Part shown: positions 8,420 to 11,873 of the stretch, in pieces
How the letters are laid out: each line of letters starts with the position of its first letter
Position numbering within the stretch: position 1 is the first letter of the stretch
Source: Brachionus koreanus
Lineage: Eukaryota; Rotifera; Eurotatoria; Ploima; Brachionidae
Reading direction: 5' to 3'
DNA: 11,873 nucleotides
Assembly: GCA_016987375.1 (NCBI GenBank)
Contig: PJRA01000048.1
Span: 105,750-117,622, forward strand
Made by a program: the position numbers and the translations under genes
Notes under the pieces: model-generated
What the model saw: only the letters and a program-made list of their open reading frames with translations
Told to the model about the DNA's origin: nothing
The model's database searches: none

Positions 8420-8640
8420 GTTCCAAAAACGGGCTAAAAACAGGCTTAAAATGTACTTTGCGCGTCAAAAAGGCTTAAAAACCTACTAAATGAAATATTT
8501 TGTTTAGTTTATAAAGTGTTTTTTGCTCGTTTTTTTGGCCCAAAAACGCTCACAAAGCGAGAACGCCCAAAAAACAGCTACCAAACGCCGTTAAAACAGC
8601 GTTTAAACAGTGATTTTTGCTTGTTTTTGTCTCCTCGGGT
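8420..8640. repeat. Degenerate GC-spotted A-tract repeat
   Basis: Here A-tracts of 4-6 bases alternate with short GC words: CGGGCTAAAAACAGGCTTAAAA, CAAAAAGGCTTAAAAACC, GGCCCAAAAACGCTC, GCCCAAAAAACAGC, CCGTTAAAACAGCG. The words recur roughly every 12-20 bases without a fixed period, and one part is nearly palindromic (CGTTTTTTTGGCCCAAAAACG, about 8529-8549). GC content is well above the flanks. It looks like a decayed minisatellite or the internal part of a non-coding mobile element. The family is not recognised, and the boundaries are approximate. Confidence 0.4.
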
Positions 8641-9557
8641 GCAGAAATAAACAATAATTTGCAACTCTGGCCTAGCCAACTCGATAAAATACTATTTTTA
8701 TATAATAGAATATATATATTGAACAATCTTAAACATTTTTTTGTATATGACAAACTGAATTTTTTTACTTAATTTTAAAATGGATATTTAACTGTCCATT
8801 AATCTTATTTCAATTTGTCCATGGGACTTAAACTTTAATTAAATCAATAAAAAAATTCATTTATAATTTATAATATAATCTTTTTTGATTTATGTAGATT
8901 TTAAAATTTTCTTTTAAATTTTTTTAAATTTTATGTTGATATAAATTTATAAAATTATTATATTTTTTTATAATATATTTTTGAATTAAAAAAAACGTGA
9001 AAAATTGCTTGCTGCTTCAAGTGTTAATCAAATCTTTTTTGAACAGCAATTCTTTTATACCATTTTTTTTTCTCTGGCTTTTATTTACCTGTATATTCTA
9101 AGATTTATTCATATAAATAAAATAGTTAATTTAATTAAGCATATTTTTTTTCTTTTCTTTATTAGTTTATTGCTGATTTATTTTATTTAATTCATAAACT
9201 TGCTTCAACCTTAAGATAAGATTCAATAAAATTGTCAAAAATTTAAACTTTGATAAGCTATTTGAATTGAGCAAAAAAATAAAAAATATTGACTTTAATA
9301 TATGATAACTGGGCAATTACAAAATGTAATCGTGGTTTTACTTGAAACATTTTTTTTGCTCATTAACATAATAGCATTGGTAGTCAATCAAAATTGTCTA
9401 ACAATTCGGAATCGCTATATTTTGGTAGCAATTGAACCAAAGAAAAAAGCTGGTAAGATGTCTAAGGCAAAAAAAAAAGTCTTGGATAAACAGGAATTTG
9501 AGATTTTGTTGAATTTTTTTTTAAAATTTAATATTGACTAAACAAAAAAGACAAGTA

Positions 9558-9566
9558 ATTAAAAAC
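9558..9566 (+). repeat. Left 9-bp target-site duplication
   Basis: ATTAAAAAC here is repeated exactly at 10646-10654, directly outside the two terminal inverted repeats of the 9567-10645 element. A perfect 9-mer at the expected positions supports transposition. The sequence is AT-rich, so chance agreement is not excluded. Confidence 0.6.
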
Positions 9567-9640
9567 GGCATGTATTTTACGTGATACTAAATTTATTTTT
9601 CTGCTACTAAAAAAAAATGATGCTAATTTTATTTTTATTT
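9567..9640 (+). repeat. Left terminal inverted repeat
   Basis: This arm pairs with 10575-10645. It includes CTGCTACT followed by nine A. A second, weaker copy of the same pattern (TATTTTTATGCTATTAAAAAAA, about 9643-9664) follows, so the end may contain repeated subterminal motifs, as is common for transposase-binding regions. Confidence 0.7.
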
Positions 9641-9771
9641 CTTTATTTTTATGCTATTAAAAAAATTAATTGATAAAAATTATAAGAAAATGATATTAAT
9701 TTTTATTGATGATAATAAAATATACAAAAAAAGAAAAATAAGAAAAAAAAAGAAAAAAATTTGTTGTTTTT

Positions 9772-9933
9772 TTATATTTTGCTCGCAGGTTTACTTTGAT
9801 CACTGAGTGGGTTTTTGCGAGGTCTACCTCTCGGACGTTTAGCTGGGCAATTTTCTACTAAATTCAACACACTTTGCTCTAATTCGAATACACCATGAAC
9901 GATATTTAGCTGCTCATTTATTTGTTCAATCAT
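9772..9933 (-). CDS. Small AT-hook protein, 53 residues
   Basis: The minus-strand ORF starts MIEQINEQLNIVHGVFELEQ, continues SVLNLVENCPA, and then has KRPRGRPRKNPLSDQ. The last part contains a canonical AT-hook (core RGRPRK, residues about 36-41), which binds the minor groove of AT-rich DNA and often acts as a tether for chromatin proteins or transposases. The N-terminal 30 residues look helical and amphipathic and could mediate dimerisation. The region is clearly less AT-rich than its surroundings. An in-frame stop lies just upstream of the ATG. It sits inside the inverted-repeat element, so it may be a remnant or a final exon of the element's own protein. It is too short to assign to a family. 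Whether it is translated is unknown. Confidence 0.5.
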   Translation of the reverse strand: MIEQINEQLNIVHGVFELEQSVLNLVENCPAKRPRGRPRKNPLSDQSKPASKI

Positions 9934-9986
9934 CTTATTTTATTCAAATGTACGAAATTTGAAGCAATCATCTTATTTTATTCAAA
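9927..9986. repeat. Tandem duplication with 38-bp period
   Basis: The 22 bases at 9927-9948 are repeated exactly at 9965-9986, and the first copy spans the start codon of the AT-hook ORF. The duplication places a second ATG (9971-9969, minus) upstream in a different frame. It opens a 13-codon uORF whose TGA overlaps the AT-hook ATG as ATGA (9933-9930). Confidence 0.75.
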
Positions 9987-10076
9987 AGTTATGATCGAAC
10001 ATGTTAAAACACTCGAATTTTTAGCAAATTGAAATAAATGTCAAAATTCAGTGTTTTTTTATCATAACTTTTGAAT
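9980..10076. repeat. Long imperfect hairpin
   Basis: A perfect 16-base inverted repeat (9980-9995 and 10061-10076) is continued inward by imperfect arms (10006-10022 and 10042-10060), leaving a loop of about 20 bases. It lies inside the inverted-repeat element, just upstream of the AT-hook ORF, and overlaps the 38-bp duplication. It could fold in RNA or extrude in DNA, or be the relic of an older nested foldback element. Confidence 0.65.
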
Positions 10077-10351
10077 GGATCATTTTTTAAAAATAATTTA
10101 TATATATTTAAAATTCTTGTAAAATTCTCTATAAGATGATATATAAAACATAATTTTCTAGAATGTATTGTGCCGAGGACATTTTTACGGAAAAGTCTTA
10201 AGTAATGTCATTGGCCTAATTCAAAAAATTAACAATATTCAAGTAAAATAAAAATTTATTTTTTTACATTAGAGGCTAAGTAACATTCGTATAAAATTTC
10301 ATAGTCTTTTAATTAGCGGAACATTATTTTTTTTTTATTTTAAAAATAGGG

Positions 10352-10453
10352 TCATACGATCTCGTGCTCAGCACCATATTTCTTTAACTGCTTCAGAGTC
10401 ATGTTTCTTTCACCATAATTAGTAATCTTGTATCGTTGGATAAGATAACACAT
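10352..10453 (-). CDS. Short ORF inside the inverted-repeat element, 33 residues
   Basis: The minus strand encodes MCYLIQRYKITNYGERNMTL and KQLKKYGAEHEIV, then TGA. The composition is unlike the AT-rich flanks, with balanced charged residues and few Asn/Lys/Ile runs, so it looks like genuine coding sequence. An in-frame stop precedes the ATG closely. The end reads GAGATC then GTATGA, which could be a splice donor, so this may be the first exon of the same protein as the AT-hook ORF about 420 bases downstream. I find no clearly good acceptor in between. An alternative is that both are remnants of a larger transposon protein. No family is recognised. Confidence 0.4.
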   Translation of the reverse strand: MCYLIQRYKITNYGERNMTLKQLKKYGAEHEIV

Positions 10454-10574
10454 TTTTATAGTTGTCAACTAATGTTTATTTGATAATTATTTGATACCGA
10501 TTAAAAAAAAATATAAGTATATTATAAACAAAATAAGTATCATTTTAATTTTATTGTTAGTAACTTAAGTTTGA

Positions 10575-10645
10575 ATTTTAGTATCATATTTATTTTTTTT
10601 TAAGTAGCAGAAAAATAAATTTAGTATCAGCATAAAATATAAGCG
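10575..10645 (-). repeat. Right terminal inverted repeat
   Basis: This is the reverse-complement partner of the left arm at 9567-9640. The perfect 27-base block is at 10603-10629, and nine T precede it on the plus strand. It ends at 10645, directly against the right 9-bp duplication. Confidence 0.7.
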
Positions 10646-10654
10646 ATTAAAAAC
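10646..10654 (+). repeat. Right 9-bp target-site duplication
   Basis: An exact copy of ATTAAAAAC at 9558-9566, placed directly outside the right inverted repeat. Confidence 0.6.
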
Positions 10655-10858
10655 AAGTAGACAATAGACTTAATAATCATCACATTATTACTTTAAAATA
10701 AATTTTTGAGCAATAAACTAATAAATCTTGACTTGAGTTAAATAAATTCGACAGTTTTAACTAATAATATAGAAACACAAGTAATATTTTCTCGTTATCT
10801 TTTTAAAATTTTGAAAAAAATTGGATAAAATTATCATAATATTAACCTTTTTATCAAC
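10655..10858. other. AT-rich spacer before the LINE ORF1
   Basis: No open frame or motif stands out. It lies between the inverted-repeat element and the retrotransposon ORF1 and may include the 5' untranslated region of the latter, but the 5' boundary of that element cannot be seen. Confidence 0.4.
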
Positions 10859-11873
10859 TTGGAGAGAAATCGCGATTCCTATCTAAATACGCAGCTAATA
10901 GATACTGCCAGAATGATAAACCAGGCACACCAGACCCTGGATCAACCCCCTGACATGTGCTTTAACTATTACTCACAACGGCAATACAGACCAGAATCAA
11001 CGTTTGCTAACAAAGTTAGAAACATATCTTATATTACACCAGCCAAAAACCAGTTAACTCATGCTCAACATCAACAACAACAACTTTATTTAAACAATTA
11101 TCAAGCCCCCACTTTTCATCTCAATCAACAACTAGATCCACTCAACGTGAATCAAACGCCAACTCAAAATCACTTTCAAACCTGATTCAAAGTAACAACG
11201 CAACAAAGAAACAACACCAATCATTACCCGACGATCAACAAATCGAACCCATTGTACCAAAAGAAACAAACTACACCTTAAAATTCAAAAGCAACAAAAA
11301 ATTTAGTGTAAAATACAGGGACTAATTCGTATTAGCAGATTATGTTAAAGCACTTAAACCAGGCATCGTATTAACCAACATAAATAAGAACGACGAACTA
11401 GTCATCAAAACAAACGTTCAAGAACACGTATCGGAACTAAAATCATGGCCTGTTGATGCCTTTGACCACGGAATCACTGAAATCATAAAACAAAAGAAAT
11501 ACTTTTTAGCACTCTATGACATTGACGTTAACTTTGAGATTCAATCAAATCGATCAAGAGAATATCTAAAAACACAATACGACATAGAGGACGTCCTGAG
11601 AATGATGAAAAAATCAACTAAACAAAAACTACCGTTAGTAAAGGCGGTCATGTCAAATTCATAAAAATCTCATAAACAAAAAATACATTCATATAATAAG
11701 ACAAAAACATTAAATGTAACACACCGAACTTTCCAGAATACAATTACAATTGAACAACAATTTAAACGAAGACCCAACACTTATACTTGAGCTTATATCT
11801 CGAAACCATGGCAACGACATAAGCACACAGATTGGTCACTCCATGTTCAGTGACGCTGAACATGAAGACTCAG
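10859..11873 (+). pseudogene. Degraded LINE ORF1 (gag-like), truncated by the window edge
   Basis: A plus-strand coding region lies in three pieces. The first (about 10859-11182, no ATG before 10913) is Gln/Asn-rich and low in complexity (QAHQTLDQPPDM, HQQQQLYLNN). A shift of one base leads to the second, which runs from at least 11182 to a TAA at 11662 with one stop at 11323. It holds the conserved part: YTLKFKSNKKFSVKYRD, KPGIVLTNINKNDELVIKT, WPVDAFDHGI, YLKTQYDIEDVLRM, KQKLPLVKAVMSNS. A second shift restores the first frame with KNLINKKYIHIIRQKH, then two stops, then 51 open codons to the edge. The middle block resembles the RRM-like nucleic-acid-binding domain of non-LTR retrotransposon ORF1 proteins. 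The expected CCHC knuckles are not seen. This copy is dead as read. The higher GC and even codon use contrast with the flanks and suggest fairly recent insertion. Confidence 0.6.

Larger units (their letters stand above)
7683..9566. other. AT-rich intergenic DNA upstream of abl
   Basis: This contains no convincing gene. Open frames at 8550-8753 (minus), 9005-9190 (plus, TTG start) and 9302-9541 (plus) are AT-driven, hydrophobic and lack family motifs. The third begins with ATG, has one hydrophobic stretch and a Lys-rich tail, and is the least unlikely of the three. An 11-bp inverted repeat of the ATTC type (7896-7906 and 7998-8008) is simple sequence. A promoter for abl presumably lies just upstream of 7670, but no core element can be singled out. 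The repeat at 8420-8640 is listed separately. Confidence 0.5.
9567..10645. mobile_element. Non-autonomous DNA transposon with long terminal inverted repeats
   Basis: The left end (9567 onward) and the reverse complement of the right end (10645 backward) align over about 75 bases. The core is a perfect 27-base match (9582-9608 against 10603-10629). This is followed in both arms by a run of nine A and then GATGCTAA or GATACTAA. The outer 15 bases match with a few substitutions and one gap. Exact 9-bp direct repeats flank the element. Nine-base duplications with long TIRs are typical of Mutator-like (MULE) elements, so that superfamily is my tentative assignment. At 1,079 bp with no transposase, the copy is non-autonomous. 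Inside on the minus strand are a 33-codon and a 53-codon ORF, plus a hairpin at 9980-10076. Confidence 0.7.

Noticed and set aside
8665..8690. TGGCCTAGCCAA string resembling a pol III A box, suggesting a SINE
   Set aside because: Two of the conserved positions fail and no B box lies at the expected distance.
8550..8753. 67-codon minus-strand ORF upstream of abl
   Set aside because: Half of it lies in the degenerate A-tract repeat and the rest is AT-rich. No motif or start context supports it.
9005..9190. 61-codon plus-strand ORF with TTG start
   Set aside because: Almost entirely Phe/Ile/Leu from T-rich DNA, and it has no ATG start, so it is not a credible eukaryotic gene.
9302..9541. 79-codon plus-strand ORF with a hydrophobic stretch and Lys-rich tail
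   Set aside because: It starts with ATG and ends just before the transposon. However, both the hydrophobic part and the KKK runs follow from T- and A-rich DNA, and nothing identifies a family.
1..11873. CRISPR array, operon structure or bacterial origin
   Set aside because: There are no regularly spaced repeats of that kind, and the gene content is clearly animal.

Overview
This is an AT-rich (very low GC), gene-sparse stretch of an animal nuclear genome. The only long gene is a complete Abl-family cytoplasmic tyrosine kinase with SH3, SH2, kinase and F-actin-binding domains, which places the organism among metazoans or their closest relatives. The compact intronless gene, the base composition and the style of the decayed retrotransposon proteins suggest a small invertebrate. 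A monogonont rotifer such as Brachionus is my best guess, but this is inference from general impression, not a search.

Layout, left to right. 1-1650 is AT-rich DNA with no supported gene. 1677-2144 (minus) is an unrecognised 155-residue basic protein with its own poly(A) signal. A 72-bp direct repeat (1171-1242 and 2858-2929) brackets that gene. About 2930-3249 (minus) holds a frame-broken zinc-finger-like coding remnant that ends against the second repeat copy. About 4050-4480 (plus) is the 3' end of a dead LINE: the C-terminal tail of the reverse-transcriptase protein plus a 3' UTR with a stem-loop. At 4825-4898 there is a strong plus-strand splice acceptor followed by a short open frame, which could be the last exon of a gene convergent with abl. 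The abl gene fills 5092-7614 (minus), with a splice-acceptor-like site 55 bases upstream of its ATG. 7671-9566 is mostly featureless apart from a degenerate GC-spotted repeat at 8420-8640.

9567-10645 is the most interesting non-genic object. It is a 1.08-kb element with long terminal inverted repeats (27 bp perfect within about 75 bp) and a 9-bp flanking direct repeat. Inside it, on the minus strand, are two small ORFs, one encoding an AT-hook. 10859 to the right edge (plus) is a degraded ORF1 (gag-like) region of a non-LTR retrotransposon, broken by stops and frameshifts.

The genes do not form a functional unit. The window reads as one conserved signalling gene in a landscape of retrotransposon fragments and a non-autonomous DNA transposon. 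The features worth following up are the single-exon abl with a lengthened activation loop and SH2-kinase linker, and the inverted-repeat element with its AT-hook ORF.
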